64,000 bases of DNA from Kribbella monticola. Lineage in GTDB: Bacteria; Actinomycetota; Actinomycetes; Propionibacteriales; Kribbellaceae. The notes beneath the pieces are model-generated. The model did no database searches, was not told the origin of the DNA, and worked only from the letters and a program-made list of their open reading frames with translations. A program made the position numbers and the translations under genes. This document shows, piece after piece, positions 50,882 to 59,908 of this stretch. Where the stretch lies: assembly GCF_003261635.1 (NCBI RefSeq), contig NZ_QFXK01000035.1, forward strand, positions 248,001-312,000. The letters are read 5' to 3'. Positions within the stretch are counted from its first letter, which is position 1; each line of letters begins with the position of its first letter.

Positions 50882-51850
50882 TTGTCCGAGTTCCTCGTCG
50901 ACGCCGACACCTTGGCGACCGCGCGGTTCGCCACGTCCGAGCTCACCGAGACCGTCTCCGCGCTCAAGCTGCTGCTGCGACCCGTCGAGCCGTGGTTCCG
51001 CGCCTGGAAGGACCTCCACCGGCCGGCGTTCGAGCAGCGCCTCGCCGCCGAGCCGATCTGGGTGGCGTTGCTGGACAGCGCTTTCGGCCGAAGTTGGACC
51101 GCTGACTTCCTGACCAGCCTGCCGCTCGATCCGGATGCGCGGCTGGGGGATGAGCTCGACGCTCTGCTCGCGCTCGACGACGAACAGATCCGGGCGGATC
51201 TGCGCGTGGTCCGGTCGCCGCTGTCCGCGATCCTGGAGTCGGAAAGCGGGCTGGCTGCAAGGGCGGCGGAGCTGCTGACCTGGGTCTGGACGCACACGGT
51301 CGAGCCGGACTGGCCGCGCCGCAAGCGGATGCTCCAAGCCGACATCGTGTCCCGGACGTCGCGACTGAGCGAGCAGGGGTGGTCCGGCGTACTGCGAGGG
51401 CTTGGTCCCGATGTGCAGTGGCTGGGCGACGGACGCATCCAGGTCAACCGCTGGGACTACCCGGTGACCGATGTCCGGGGGCGCTCGCTGATGTTCATCG
51501 CCACCCACACGCAGCGAGTCAGCGTCAGTTGGCGGCTGCCCGACCGGTTCGCGCTGACCTATCCCGTCACCGGAATCTTCGCCGGCACCACCGTCCTTGC
51601 CGAACCACTCGTCGAACTGCTCGGCCGCAACCGCGCCCGCATCCTCAGCGCCGCCATCGACCCGATCAGTACGACGGCACTGGTCGCGGCGACGGGCCTC
51701 TCCCTGTCCACCGTCTCCGAGCACCTCCGCGTCCTGACCGCAGCCGGCCTACTCGAACGCCGCCGCTCCGGCCGCTCAGTCCTCTACTGGCAATCAGACA
51801 CCGCGCACCGCCTAGCCCAAGCCCCACCAACCGACACCGGCCAGGGATAG
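50882..51850 (+). CDS. ArsR-family regulator with a DUF5937-like N-terminal domain
   Basis: About 322 residues from the TTG at 50882, which has GGAGG eight bases upstream; the frame is open to 50813. The first 230 residues (FLVDADTLATARFATSELTETVSALKLLLRP) form the sensor-like N-terminal domain seen in a group of actinobacterial ArsR proteins. The C-terminal 75 are the winged helix (ILSAAIDPISTTALVAATGLSLSTVSEHLRVLTAAGLLERRRSG). No metal-binding cysteines are seen, so it probably does not sense metal. The neighbouring MFS gene is its probable target. Confidence 0.82.
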   Translation: MSEFLVDADTLATARFATSELTETVSALKLLLRPVEPWFRAWKDLHRPAFEQRLAAEPIWVALLDSAFGRSWTADFLTSLPLDPDARLGDELDALLALDDEQIRADLRVVRSPLSAILESESGLAARAAELLTWVWTHTVEPDWPRRKRMLQADIVSRTSRLSEQGWSGVLRGLGPDVQWLGDGRIQVNRWDYPVTDVRGRSLMFIATHTQRVSVSWRLPDRFALTYPVTGIFAGTTVLAEPLVELLGRNRARILSAAIDPISTTALVAATGLSLSTVSEHLRVLTAAGLLERRRSGRSVLYWQSDTAHRLAQAPPTDTGQG

Positions 51851-51882
51851 TGCTCTGACGACGCTTGCCCCACGTTGCGTCG

Positions 51883-52758
51883 TTACAGCGGGATCAGGTC
51901 GGCGACCTCCTCGGGCAGGCCAGGCGACGTCAAGCTGTGTCCCATGCCTGGTACGACGTGCAGTACGGCACCCGGGATAGCGGCTGCGAGCGCCTCCGCG
52001 TGACGGAGCGGATAAACAGGGTCCTGGTCTCCGTGCACTATGGATGTCGGCGCTGTGATCGAAGAGAGCGGGACCCGCAGATCGGGAGATTCCATCCACA
52101 CCGCCCGTCCGTGATTGGCGGCGGCCGCCGGATCGACAGCTCGCGACCACGCCAGCTCCAGCATCGCCCGGGTAGCAGGCTCGTCGAACGGGCGCACTGG
52201 CCCGTTGAACATCCGGAACAGGGCGACATCCGAATCCACACTCGGCGGCGACCCAGCGGCCAGGTGCGCGAGAAACGCAGGTGAAGGCGGCGGGAGATCA
52301 TCTGGATCTGCAGGCTCTCCGGCCTGCGCTCGTGACCAGGCGGGACGCGGATCGTGGCTCATCGGCGAAGTGGAGAGCAGCGTCAAGGACCGGACGCGCT
52401 CCGGCGCGTGCACCCCCAGCCACTGCGCGATCATCCCGCCGAGGGAGGTTCCGGCGATATGAGCAGACGCCAATCCGTATCCGTCGAGTACAGCCAGACA
52501 ATCGCGAGCCATGTCCCCGATCGTGTACGGCTGCGCATCGAAGTCGACAGTACTGGACCGGCCGGTGTCACGATGGTCGAACCGGATCACTTGAGCCCCG
52601 CGGCTCACCAGTCGCCCCACCAGCGCGTCCGGACACAAAATCCCCTGAGCAGCAGAGCCCATGACCATCAGAACGGCGGGCAGCCCTGGCTCTCCCGCCC
52701 GTTCTGTCCAGAGCCGCAGCGGCCCCGAGTCCACGAATCGCTCCAGCACGTCGATCAT
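51883..52758 (-). CDS. Alpha/beta hydrolase
   Basis: 291 residues with the alpha/beta fold. The nucleophile elbow is GTSLGG (Ser105), the acid is likely in VHGDQDPVYPL, and the histidine in PGMGHSLTSPGL. MVMGSAAQGILCPDALVGRLVSRGAQVIRFDHRDTGRSS is close to the DhmA/aclacinomycin-methylesterase-like group. Substrate unknown. Not obviously in an operon. Confidence 0.88.
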   Translation of the reverse strand: MIDVLERFVDSGPLRLWTERAGEPGLPAVLMVMGSAAQGILCPDALVGRLVSRGAQVIRFDHRDTGRSSTVDFDAQPYTIGDMARDCLAVLDGYGLASAHIAGTSLGGMIAQWLGVHAPERVRSLTLLSTSPMSHDPRPAWSRAQAGEPADPDDLPPPSPAFLAHLAAGSPPSVDSDVALFRMFNGPVRPFDEPATRAMLELAWSRAVDPAAAANHGRAVWMESPDLRVPLSSITAPTSIVHGDQDPVYPLRHAEALAAAIPGAVLHVVPGMGHSLTSPGLPEEVADLIPL

Positions 52759-52808
52759 GCCCGCCGACTGTAGCCACGGCAGCTGTCCAGTGCGACCTAA
52801 TTGCGTTC

Positions 52809-52876
52809 CCCCGCAGTACAGCGCACGGGAGCCCTTCCACTCCCTCGGGCCGAAGCGGGTGTTTCCCCGCAGTACA
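52809..52876. repeat. Direct repeat CCCCGCAGTACA in the gap before the acyl-CoA dehydrogenase
   Basis: CCCCGCAGTACA occurs at 52809-52820 and 52865-52876, 56 bp apart, in non-coding DNA between the hydrolase start and the dehydrogenase stop. Purpose unknown. Confidence 0.55.
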
Positions 52877-52882
52877 AGGGGT

Positions 52883-54046
52883 TTAGTTGAGACCCTTGAG
52901 GAGTTGGCGGGCCATGACGATGCGCTGGACCTGGTTGGTGCCTTCGTAGATCTGGGTGATCTTGGCGTCGCGCATCATGCGCTCGACGGGGTAGTCGTGG
53001 GTGTAGCCGTAGCCGCCGAGGAGTTGGACGGCGTCGGTGGTGACGGCCATGGCTACGTCGGAGGCGAAGCACTTGGCGGCGGCGCCGAAGTACGTGAGGT
53101 CGCTGTCGTTGCGCTCGGAGCGGGCGGCTGCGGCGTACGTGAGTTGGCGGGCCGCCTCGATCTTCATGCCCATGTCGGCGAGCATGAACTGCAGGCCCTG
53201 GAACTCGGCCAGTGCCTTGCCGAACTGCTTGCGCTCCTTGACGTAACCGAGCGCGTAGTCGAGCGCGCCCTGGGCGATCCCCAACGCCTGCGCGGCGATC
53301 GTCACGCGGGTGTGGTCGAGCGTCGCCATCGCGGTGGCGAAGCCGGTGCCAGGTGCGCCGATCATCCGCGACGCCGGGATGCGGACGTTGTCGAAGTACA
53401 CCTCGCGGGTCGGTGAGCCCTTGATGCCGAGCTTCTTCTCCGGCGCGCCGAACGAGACACCGTCGTCGGACTTCTCCACCACGAAGGCGCTGATGCCCTT
53501 CGAGCGGGCGTCCGGGTCGGTCACCGCGAAGACCGTGTAATAGTCGCTCACGCCGGCGTTGGTGATCCACCGCTTCACGCCGTTGAGCACGAAGTCCGAG
53601 CCATCAGCGACCGCGCGCGTCTTCATCGACACTGCGTCGGAGCCGGCTTCGGGCTCGGACAGGCAGTACGAGAACATCGCGTCGCCGGCGGCCACCGGCG
53701 GCAGGTACCGGTCCTTCACCTCGTCGGAGGCGGACAGCAGCAGGGGCAGCGAGCCGAGCTTGTTCACCGCGGGGATCAGCGAGGTGGAGGCGCAGGCGCG
53801 GGCCACCTCCTCGATCACGATGACCGTGGCGAGCGCGTCCGCGCCGGCCCCGCCGTACTGCTCGGGGATGTGCGGCGCGTGGAAGTCGGACGCCTTGAGC
53901 GCGTCGTACGACGCCTTCGGGAACTCGGCGAGTTCGTCCACGTCACCGGCGTTGGGTGCCACCTTGGCGTCGCAGACATCGCGAACGGCGGCCCGGATCG
54001 CCTCGTGCTCCTCGGACAGCGCGTACAGCTCGAATGAGTTACTCAC
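52883..54046 (-). CDS. Acyl-CoA dehydrogenase
   Basis: A 387-residue flavoprotein of the acyl-CoA dehydrogenase family. MFSYCLSEPEAGSDAVSMKTRA is the FAD/substrate loop, VLNGVKRWITNAGVSDYYTVFAV the beta-domain signature, and KITQIYEGTNQVQRIVMARQLL the C-terminal motif with the catalytic glutamate position (Glu368). It stands alone with 120-130 bp on each side, unlike the MerR-linked copy at 18.5 kb. Chain-length preference unknown; it could be a short-chain enzyme. Confidence 0.9.
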   Translation of the reverse strand: MSNSFELYALSEEHEAIRAAVRDVCDAKVAPNAGDVDELAEFPKASYDALKASDFHAPHIPEQYGGAGADALATVIVIEEVARACASTSLIPAVNKLGSLPLLLSASDEVKDRYLPPVAAGDAMFSYCLSEPEAGSDAVSMKTRAVADGSDFVLNGVKRWITNAGVSDYYTVFAVTDPDARSKGISAFVVEKSDDGVSFGAPEKKLGIKGSPTREVYFDNVRIPASRMIGAPGTGFATAMATLDHTRVTIAAQALGIAQGALDYALGYVKERKQFGKALAEFQGLQFMLADMGMKIEAARQLTYAAAARSERNDSDLTYFGAAAKCFASDVAMAVTTDAVQLLGGYGYTHDYPVERMMRDAKITQIYEGTNQVQRIVMARQLLKGLN

Positions 54047-54180
54047 GAGTCACAATCTACGACGAAACACTCCGATGAGCGATGCAGCAGACCGCGAAAG
54101 TGATGAACAGCGCACAGCATGCAAGCGTTTGGCCATGAGCCGGTCATGAGGTGGCAATTGTGGTCGGTAGAGTCGCCCGC

Positions 54181-55530
54181 ATGACTGAAGGCACGCCCAC
54201 CCCCAGCGAGCGACCGCTGCGGATCTCGGTGATCGGTACCAACTACCTCGGCGCGAACACGGCCGCGGGGATGGCCGAGTTCGGTTTCGACGTGATCGGG
54301 GTCGAGATCGACGAGCACCGGCTGAAGCTGCTGAACGACGGCAAGGCCCCGCTCTACGAGCCGGGTCTGGATCCCCTGCTGAAGCAGCACACGGACTCCG
54401 GCAGGCTGCGGTTCACCAACGACTACCGCCAGGTGGCCGACTGGGCCGACGTGCACTTCATCTGCGTGGGTACGCCGCAGCAGGAGGGCAGCGACGCCGC
54501 CGATCTGGCCCAGGTGAACTCGGTGGTCGACATGCTGGCACCGCTGCTCACCAGACCGTGCCTGGTGGTCGGCCGGTCCACCGTGCCGGTCGGCACGTCG
54601 AAGCTGGTCGAGAAGCGCTTCCACAGCGAGTCGCCGGCCGGCCAGGGCGTCGAGATCGCCTGGCAGCCCGAGTTCCTGCGCGAGGCACACGGTGTCGACG
54701 ACACGCTGCACCCGGATCGCCTCGTCTTCGGCGTCCAGTCGGCGGCCGCGGAAGCGACATTGCGGCAGGTGTTTGCAGCGCCGATCGACGAGGGTACGCC
54801 GGTCGTCGTCTGCAACCTGCCGACCGCCGAGCTGGTCAAGGGCGGCGCGAACGCCTTCCTGGCCACGAAGATCTCGTTCATCAACGCCCTCGCCGAGATG
54901 TGCGACGCGACCGGCGCCGACGTCACCCAGCTCGCGGACGCCCTCGGCCACGACAAGCGGATCGGCCGCGGCATGCTCAACGCCGGGCCCGGGTACGGCG
55001 GTGGCTGCCTGCCGAAGGACCTGCGCGCGTTCATGGCGCGCGCCGGTGAGCTCGGCGTGGAGGAAGTCATCACGCTGCTCCGCGAGGTCGACGACATCAA
55101 CCAGCACCGGCGGGCCCGGGTCGTGGACGTGACCCACGAGCTCCTCGGCGCCGAGTGGGTCGGCCGCAATGTCACCGTGCTGGGGGCGGCGTTCAAGGCG
55201 GGCACCGACGACGTACGGGACTCGCCCGCACTCGATGTGGCCGGCCGGATCCAGCTGCACGGCGCGACCGTCACCGTCTTCGACCCGGAGGCGATGGAGA
55301 ACGCGCGCCGGGTGCGGCCGACCCTGCGGTACGCCTCGTCCGCGGCCGAGGCGTGTGAGGGCGCGCACCTGGTCCTGCACCTGACCGAGTGGCCGGAGTT
55401 CCGCGAGCTCGACCCGGCCGCCCTGCGCGGCGCGGTGGCGCACCCGGTGATCGTGGACGCCAGGCTGTCCCTGGACGCCCAGAAGTGGCGTGACGCGGGC
55501 TGGACCTACCGCGCCCCCGGCCGCCCCTGA
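54181..55530 (+). CDS. ugd: UDP-glucose 6-dehydrogenase
   Basis: 449 residues from the ATG at 54181. It oxidises UDP-glucose to UDP-glucuronate for envelope polysaccharides. The catalytic motif is GYGGGCLPKD (Cys276, Lys279), with VGRSTVPVGTSKLV, QPEFLREA and ELVKGGANAFLATKISFINALAE also in place. The nucleotide-binding loop reads IGTNYLGANTA; most relatives have GTGYLG, so the second Rossmann glycine is Asn here. The last codons are part of a tandem duplication across the stop. Confidence 0.9.
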   Translation: MTEGTPTPSERPLRISVIGTNYLGANTAAGMAEFGFDVIGVEIDEHRLKLLNDGKAPLYEPGLDPLLKQHTDSGRLRFTNDYRQVADWADVHFICVGTPQQEGSDAADLAQVNSVVDMLAPLLTRPCLVVGRSTVPVGTSKLVEKRFHSESPAGQGVEIAWQPEFLREAHGVDDTLHPDRLVFGVQSAAAEATLRQVFAAPIDEGTPVVVCNLPTAELVKGGANAFLATKISFINALAEMCDATGADVTQLADALGHDKRIGRGMLNAGPGYGGGCLPKDLRAFMARAGELGVEEVITLLREVDDINQHRRARVVDVTHELLGAEWVGRNVTVLGAAFKAGTDDVRDSPALDVAGRIQLHGATVTVFDPEAMENARRVRPTLRYASSAAEACEGAHLVLHLTEWPEFRELDPAALRGAVAHPVIVDARLSLDAQKWRDAGWTYRAPGRP

Positions 55531-55557
55531 CAAAAGCCCCCGGCCGCCCTGACAAAA
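55513..55557. repeat. Tandem duplication spanning the ugd stop codon
   Basis: GCCCCCGGCCGCCCCTGACAAAA, reading through the ugd TGA, is followed at once by a second copy one C shorter. Copies are at 55513-55535 and 55536-55557. Confidence 0.75.
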
Positions 55558-55562
55558 CTGAG

Positions 55563-55598
55563 CAGCCGCAAGTCCTGGAGAATCAGGGCTTGCGGCTG
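55563..55598. terminator. Bidirectional terminator between ugd and the MFS gene
   Basis: CAGCCGCAAG (55563-55572) pairs with CTTGCGGCTG (55589-55598), and the inner TCCTG/CAGGG extends the stem to 15 bp with one G-T pair; the loop is GAGAAT. TTTC follows on the plus strand. It separates two converging genes. Confidence 0.85.
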
Positions 55599-55605
55599 TT
55601 TCGCG

Positions 55606-56826
55606 TCAGGCGACGGTCGCGTTCCGGAGTACCGGCCGGGTAAGTGCACCGAGGCCGATCAGGGCCGAAGCGACGGCGATGCCGAGGCAGACGCCGGTGA
55701 TACCGACTCCGTCCAGGTCGGCGAGCGAGCCGAGGACCGGGTTCATCACGACGAGCGCGATGCTCTGACAGAGCAGTACGACGGATTGCAGGCGGGACTG
55801 GTACTCGCGCTCCACCGAGTTCATCAGCAGCGGCAGGACGTGACCGGTGAAGGTGCCCACCCCGACGCCGCTGACCACGCCGGCGGCGATCACCAGCGGC
55901 AGCGGATGCAGGGACGACAACCCGAGCAGTCCGGCACCGGCGATCAGCAGCCCGAACGCGGCCACCATCCCCGGCCGCGGGAAGGCGCCCTTGGCCAGGA
56001 TCCGCAGCGCGATCATGCCGACCCCGAGACTCCGGCTGGCGACCAGCAGACCGGCCGTCGCCGCGTTCCAGTGATGGTCGCGGGCCAGCAGCGGCAGCAG
56101 CAGGACGTCCAGCGGCATCAACAGCCCGGCCGCCATCGTCATCATGATCAGCAGGGCCCTGGTCAGCGGCCGCCCGAAGGCCGTCCTCACGCCGTCCGAG
56201 ATCGAGCGCAGCATTCCGGTCGTGATCCGCCTCGGCACCGTGATGGCATCCCGCAGGGACAGCAGCACGACGATCATCACGATGAACGTCAGCGCGTCGA
56301 ATCCGGCCGCCGAGGTCAGTCCGGCCCAGTTCACCAGCAGGCCGCCGACCGCCGTACCGGTGACCGCGAAGATCACACCGGTCACCTGGAAGCTGGCCAG
56401 CGCCCGGGGCACCTGCTCCGGCGGCACCAGCAGCCTCGGCATCGAGCGCGACGACGGCAGGAAGAACGCGTCGATCACACCGATCACCAGTGCCGCGGTG
56501 AACAGCAGCGCGACCGGCTCCCCGATGGCGATCGTGATCGGCACCAGCGCGGTGGTGATCGCGAACATCGCCGTACAGCTGACCAGCAACACCCGCCCGG
56601 CGCCGAACCGGTCGCCGATCGCCCCGCCGACCAGCAGCAGGGCTGCGCGCGGCGCCGCGGCCAGGAGAAGCACGAGCCCGGCGACGCGGCCACCGTGCTG
56701 GCTGGCGGACCATCCGATCGCGAAAGTGATCGTCAGATCGCCGAGGAGGGACACAGCGGCGCCGAAGAGCCAGATCCAGTAGCGGACCGGGATGCGCTGT
56801 GTGTCCGGTTCTGCGGGCGGAGTCAC
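55606..56826 (-). CDS. MFS transporter
   Basis: 406 residues, twelve membrane segments. WLFGAAVSLLGDLTITFAIGWSAS is the first helix, and LLVGGAIGDRFGAGRVLLVS is motif A. The pattern is like drug or metabolite exporters of the MFS_3 type. It is on the same strand as purE and purK, 73 bp before the purE stop region downstream, but is unlikely to belong to that pathway. Substrate unknown. Confidence 0.82.
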   Translation of the reverse strand: MTPPAEPDTQRIPVRYWIWLFGAAVSLLGDLTITFAIGWSASQHGGRVAGLVLLLAAAPRAALLLVGGAIGDRFGAGRVLLVSCTAMFAITTALVPITIAIGEPVALLFTAALVIGVIDAFFLPSSRSMPRLLVPPEQVPRALASFQVTGVIFAVTGTAVGGLLVNWAGLTSAAGFDALTFIVMIVVLLSLRDAITVPRRITTGMLRSISDGVRTAFGRPLTRALLIMMTMAAGLLMPLDVLLLPLLARDHHWNAATAGLLVASRSLGVGMIALRILAKGAFPRPGMVAAFGLLIAGAGLLGLSSLHPLPLVIAAGVVSGVGVGTFTGHVLPLLMNSVEREYQSRLQSVVLLCQSIALVVMNPVLGSLADLDGVGITGVCLGIAVASALIGLGALTRPVLRNATVA

Positions 56827-56899
56827 GATCGACGACCTTAGACGACATTCGGGTGGATCACACGGCTACCCGCTCGCAGCCTGTGGAAACCGCCCCGGT

Positions 56900-57403
56900 T
56901 CAGGATTTACGCAGCTCTGCCGCGCCTTCACGGACAGTGTGCCCCTTCGCCTTCGCCATATCCGCAAGTTCTGCCTGGAAAGCGCTCATCCGCTCCCGCA
57001 GCGCCTCGTCGTACGCGGCCAGGATCCGGACCGCCAGCAGGCCCGCGTTGCGCGCGTTCCCGATCGAGACCGTGGCGACCGGTACGCCGGCCGGCATCTG
57101 CACGATCGACAGCAGCGAATCCATCCCATCGAGATACTTCAGCGGCACCGGTACGCCGATCACCGGCAGCGGGGTGACCGCGGCGAGCATGCCCGGCAGG
57201 TGTGCGGCTCCACCGGCTCCGGCGATCAGCACCTTCAGGCCCCGCTCGTGCGCCGACCGGCCGTAGTCGATCATCTCCACCGGCATCCGGTGCGCCGAGA
57301 TCACGTCCGCCTCGAACGGCACGTCGAACTCGACACACACCTCCGCGGCCGCCTTCATCGTCGGCCAGTCGGAGTCCGACCCCATCACGATTCCCACGCT
57401 CAT
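56900..57403 (-). CDS. purE: N5-carboxyaminoimidazole ribonucleotide mutase
   Basis: A 167-residue class I PurE that converts N5-CAIR to CAIR in purine synthesis. VGIVMGSDSDWPTMKAAAEV and VISAHRMPVEMIDYGRSA carry the substrate-binding Ser/Asp and the catalytic His, and IAGAGGAAHLPGMLAAVTPLPVIGVP is the third conserved block. It follows purK on the same strand with 9 bp between them, so the two steps are co-expressed. Confidence 0.96.
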   Translation of the reverse strand: MSVGIVMGSDSDWPTMKAAAEVCVEFDVPFEADVISAHRMPVEMIDYGRSAHERGLKVLIAGAGGAAHLPGMLAAVTPLPVIGVPVPLKYLDGMDSLLSIVQMPAGVPVATVSIGNARNAGLLAVRILAAYDEALRERMSAFQAELADMAKAKGHTVREGAAELRKS

Positions 57404-57412
57404 TGCTGGTCC

Positions 57413-58585
57413 CTACTCGTCGATGGTGCCGGTCAGGTACGCCGCCGCGTGCCGGGCGCGCTCGCGGACCTCGTCCAGGTCGTCGCCGTACGCCGTGACG
57501 TGGCCGACCTTGCGCCCCGGCTTCACGGCCTTGCCGTAGAAGTGCACCTTGAGCCCCGGATCCCTTGCCATGCAGTGCAACAGGCCGCGATGCATGTCCT
57601 CGACATCACCGCCCAGCACGTTCACCATCACCGTGTACGGCGCTCGCGCGGCCGGCGAACCGAGCGGCAGATCCAGCACTGCACGCAGGTGGTTCTCGAA
57701 CTGCGAGGTCACCGCACCGTCGATCGACCAGTGCCCGGTGTTGTGCGGGCGCATCGCCAGTTCGTTGACCAGCAGCCGGCCGTCGCGGGCCTCGAACATC
57801 TCGACCGCGAGGATCCCGACGACGCCGAGCTCCTTGGCGATCCGCAGCGCTGTCTGCTGTGCTTGCGCCGCCTTGTCGGGCGCTAGCCCGGGGGCCGGGG
57901 CGGTCACCTCGACGCAGATCCCGTTCTCCTGCACGGATTCGACGATCGGGTAGGCGACCGCCTGTCCGTGCGGTGAGCGGGCGACGATCGCGGACAACTC
58001 GCGGACGAAGTCGACCTTCTCCTCGGCCAGGATCGGCACGTTCGCCGCGAACGCCTCGTCGACGACCGGGTCCTCGGCGCTCTCGGCGACCCAGACACCC
58101 TTGCCGTCGTACCCGCCGCGGGTCGTCTTCAAGATGATCGGGAAGCCACCGATCCGCTTGGCGAAGTCGGCGATCTCGTCCCGGCTCGCGACCACCTGAT
58201 GCGCCGGCGCGGGCGCGTCGAAGGCGTCCAGCCGCTGCCGCATCACCGCTTTGTCCTGGGCGTGCACGAGGGCGTCCGGGCCCGGCCGTACGGCGATGCA
58301 GGCGGCCTCGAGCTCGTGCAGGAGCTCGGTGGGGACGTGCTCGTGGTCGAAGGTGACCACGTCCGCCTCGGCGGCGAACCGGCGTACGGTCTCGGGGTCG
58401 CGGTAATCGCCGACGGGGGCGTCGGCGACGGCCTGCGCGGCCGAGACCGTCGGGCCCTCCGCGAGCACGCGCAGCTGGATGCCCAGCGCGACGGCCGTCT
58501 CCTGCGTCATCCGGGCCAGCTGTCCGCCACCGATCATGCCGACCACGGGGGTGCCGGCCGGCAGGTCTTTACGCTCGAACTTCAC
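57413..58585 (-). CDS. purK: N5-carboxyaminoimidazole ribonucleotide synthase
   Basis: A 390-residue ATP-grasp enzyme that makes N5-CAIR from AIR, ATP and bicarbonate, the step before PurE. GMIGGGQLARMTQ is the N-terminal motif, FPIILKTTRGGYDGKGVWV the ATP-binding strand, and LLVNELAMRPHNTGHWSIDG the metal/ATP site. It lies directly upstream of purE and diverges from a GtrA gene. Confidence 0.96.
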   Translation of the reverse strand: MKFERKDLPAGTPVVGMIGGGQLARMTQETAVALGIQLRVLAEGPTVSAAQAVADAPVGDYRDPETVRRFAAEADVVTFDHEHVPTELLHELEAACIAVRPGPDALVHAQDKAVMRQRLDAFDAPAPAHQVVASRDEIADFAKRIGGFPIILKTTRGGYDGKGVWVAESAEDPVVDEAFAANVPILAEEKVDFVRELSAIVARSPHGQAVAYPIVESVQENGICVEVTAPAPGLAPDKAAQAQQTALRIAKELGVVGILAVEMFEARDGRLLVNELAMRPHNTGHWSIDGAVTSQFENHLRAVLDLPLGSPAARAPYTVMVNVLGGDVEDMHRGLLHCMARDPGLKVHFYGKAVKPGRKVGHVTAYGDDLDEVRERARHAAAYLTGTIDE

Positions 58586-58717
58586 ACGCCGGAGCCTAAT
58601 GTGCTGACCTGGCGGGTATGGCGCTGGGCTGCCCGGATTTCGGCGCGGGCCCGATCGGCAGGTACCGTGAGAAGCTGTTCAGCCGCGCCCCGCGTTCACA
58701 GAGAGCATTCCGGTCCG

Positions 58718-59263
58718 TTGAAAATCGTCACCACGCTGTATCGCCAGGTCGAGCATCTGGTGCACGAAGTGGCCAAGTTCGGCCTGGTCGGACTGCTGGG
58801 CATGCTCGTGGACCTGCCGATCTACAACTGGCTGGTCTTCGACAACCCGCTCATCTTCGGTACGCCGGGCGACGGCATGCTGCACCACAAGCCGCTGACC
58901 GCGAAGGTCATCTCGGTCACCGCGGCCACCATCGCCACCTACCTGGGCAACCGGCACTGGACCTGGCGGCACCGTGAGCGCACCGGCCTGCACCGTGAGT
59001 ACGTGCTCTTCTTCGTGCTGAACGGTATCGGCCTGCTGATCGCCGCCGGCTGCCTCGGCTTCTCCCGGTACGTGCTCGACCTGCACAACGCGCTGGCCGA
59101 CAACATCTCCGCCAACGTGATCGGCCTCGGCCTCGGCACGCTGTTCCGCTTCTGGTCCTACCGGAAGTTCGTCTTCAAGGAAGAGCTCGCGCTCGAGGAA
59201 GCCGAGCACGAGCACGCCACGGACGACGCCGACAACACCGGCGACCTCCCCGCCATCCGCTGA
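58718..59263 (+). CDS. GtrA-family membrane protein
   Basis: 181 residues from the TTG at 58718. Four membrane helices are visible (KFGLVGLLGMLVDLPIYNWL, TAKVISVTAATIATYLGNR, YVLFFVLNGIGLLIAAGCLG, ANVIGLGLGTLFRFWSYR), and RHWTWRHRER plus FRFWSYRKFVF are typical GtrA motifs. Such proteins are thought to flip lipid-linked sugars for envelope glycans. It is close to purK and ugd, a common actinobacterial setting. The tail is acidic (EEAEHEHATDDAD). Confidence 0.85.
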   Translation: MKIVTTLYRQVEHLVHEVAKFGLVGLLGMLVDLPIYNWLVFDNPLIFGTPGDGMLHHKPLTAKVISVTAATIATYLGNRHWTWRHRERTGLHREYVLFFVLNGIGLLIAAGCLGFSRYVLDLHNALADNISANVIGLGLGTLFRFWSYRKFVFKEELALEEAEHEHATDDADNTGDLPAIR

Positions 59264-59269
59264 CCCAGT

Positions 59270-59285
59270 CGCCGCTTTCGCGGCG
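59270..59285 (+). terminator. Small hairpin after the GtrA gene
   Basis: CGCCGC-TTTC-GCGGCG, a perfect 6-bp stem with a 4-base loop, 7 bp after the stop. Confidence 0.45.
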
Positions 59286-59325
59286 GGCGGTGAATCCTTT
59301 CGGCCTGGTCGAGCCTCTTGTGTAG

Positions 59326-59886
59326 GTGCAGATCAAAGTGAGAGACCATCAACCACGCGCCGGCGCCTGGGTCACCGACCAGCTGATCGCTTCGGCCCAG
59401 CAGGGCGACGTCGAATCGATCAGCGCTGTGGTCTACAGCGCGCATCCGCATGTCCTGCGCTTCGCCCGGACGCTGTGCGCGACGCCGCAAGACGCCGAGG
59501 ACGCTGCCCAGGAAGCGTTGATCACCCTGTTCCGCAAGGTCGGCTCGCTGCGGGCCTCCGCCGCGCTGGCCTCGTGGATGTTCCGGATCGTCCGCAACGA
59601 GTGCCTTCGCCTGCTGCGTCGACGACGGCCTGAGGAGCTCGATCCGCCGGGCGCCGACTCCGTGGAAGACGACGTACTCCGCCGGCTCGAGGCCGACCGG
59701 GTTGCCGCAGCGATCGGTGCCCTCCCCGATCTGCAACGCCGCGTGCTGATCATGCGCGATGTCCAGGGGTACCCCGGCCGATCGGTCGCCGACGCGCTCG
59801 GGCTCAGCCTGGCGGCGATGAAATCCCAGCTGCACCGGGCGCGCCGCGCCGTACAGGCCGCTTTGGCCGGACCAGACGCGAGCTGA
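59326..59886 (+). CDS. ECF RNA polymerase sigma factor paired with a peroxiredoxin
   Basis: 186 residues from the GTG at 59326. Region 2 is at about 35-95 (SAHPHVLRFARTLCATPQDAEDAAQEALITLFRKVG), region 4 at about 130-175 (ALPDLQRRVLIMRDVQGYPGRSVADALGLSLAAMKSQLHRARRAV). No anti-sigma factor is encoded beside it. The next gene, 22 bp on, is a thiol peroxidase-like protein, so it may belong to a redox-responsive circuit; this is inference. Confidence 0.88.
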   Translation: MQIKVRDHQPRAGAWVTDQLIASAQQGDVESISAVVYSAHPHVLRFARTLCATPQDAEDAAQEALITLFRKVGSLRASAALASWMFRIVRNECLRLLRRRRPEELDPPGADSVEDDVLRRLEADRVAAAIGALPDLQRRVLIMRDVQGYPGRSVADALGLSLAAMKSQLHRARRAVQAALAGPDAS

Positions 59887-59908
59887 CGACGGACCAGGGG
59901 AGATTCTC

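Noticed and set aside
51858..51883. ACGACGC/GCGTCGT hairpin between the ArsR and hydrolase genes
   Set aside because: A 7-bp stem with a 12-base loop that runs into a coding end; possible terminator but too weak to list.
52821..52864. Possible terminator after the alpha/beta hydrolase region
   Set aside because: Only a 5-bp GGGAG/CTCCC stem is visible, too weak to support.
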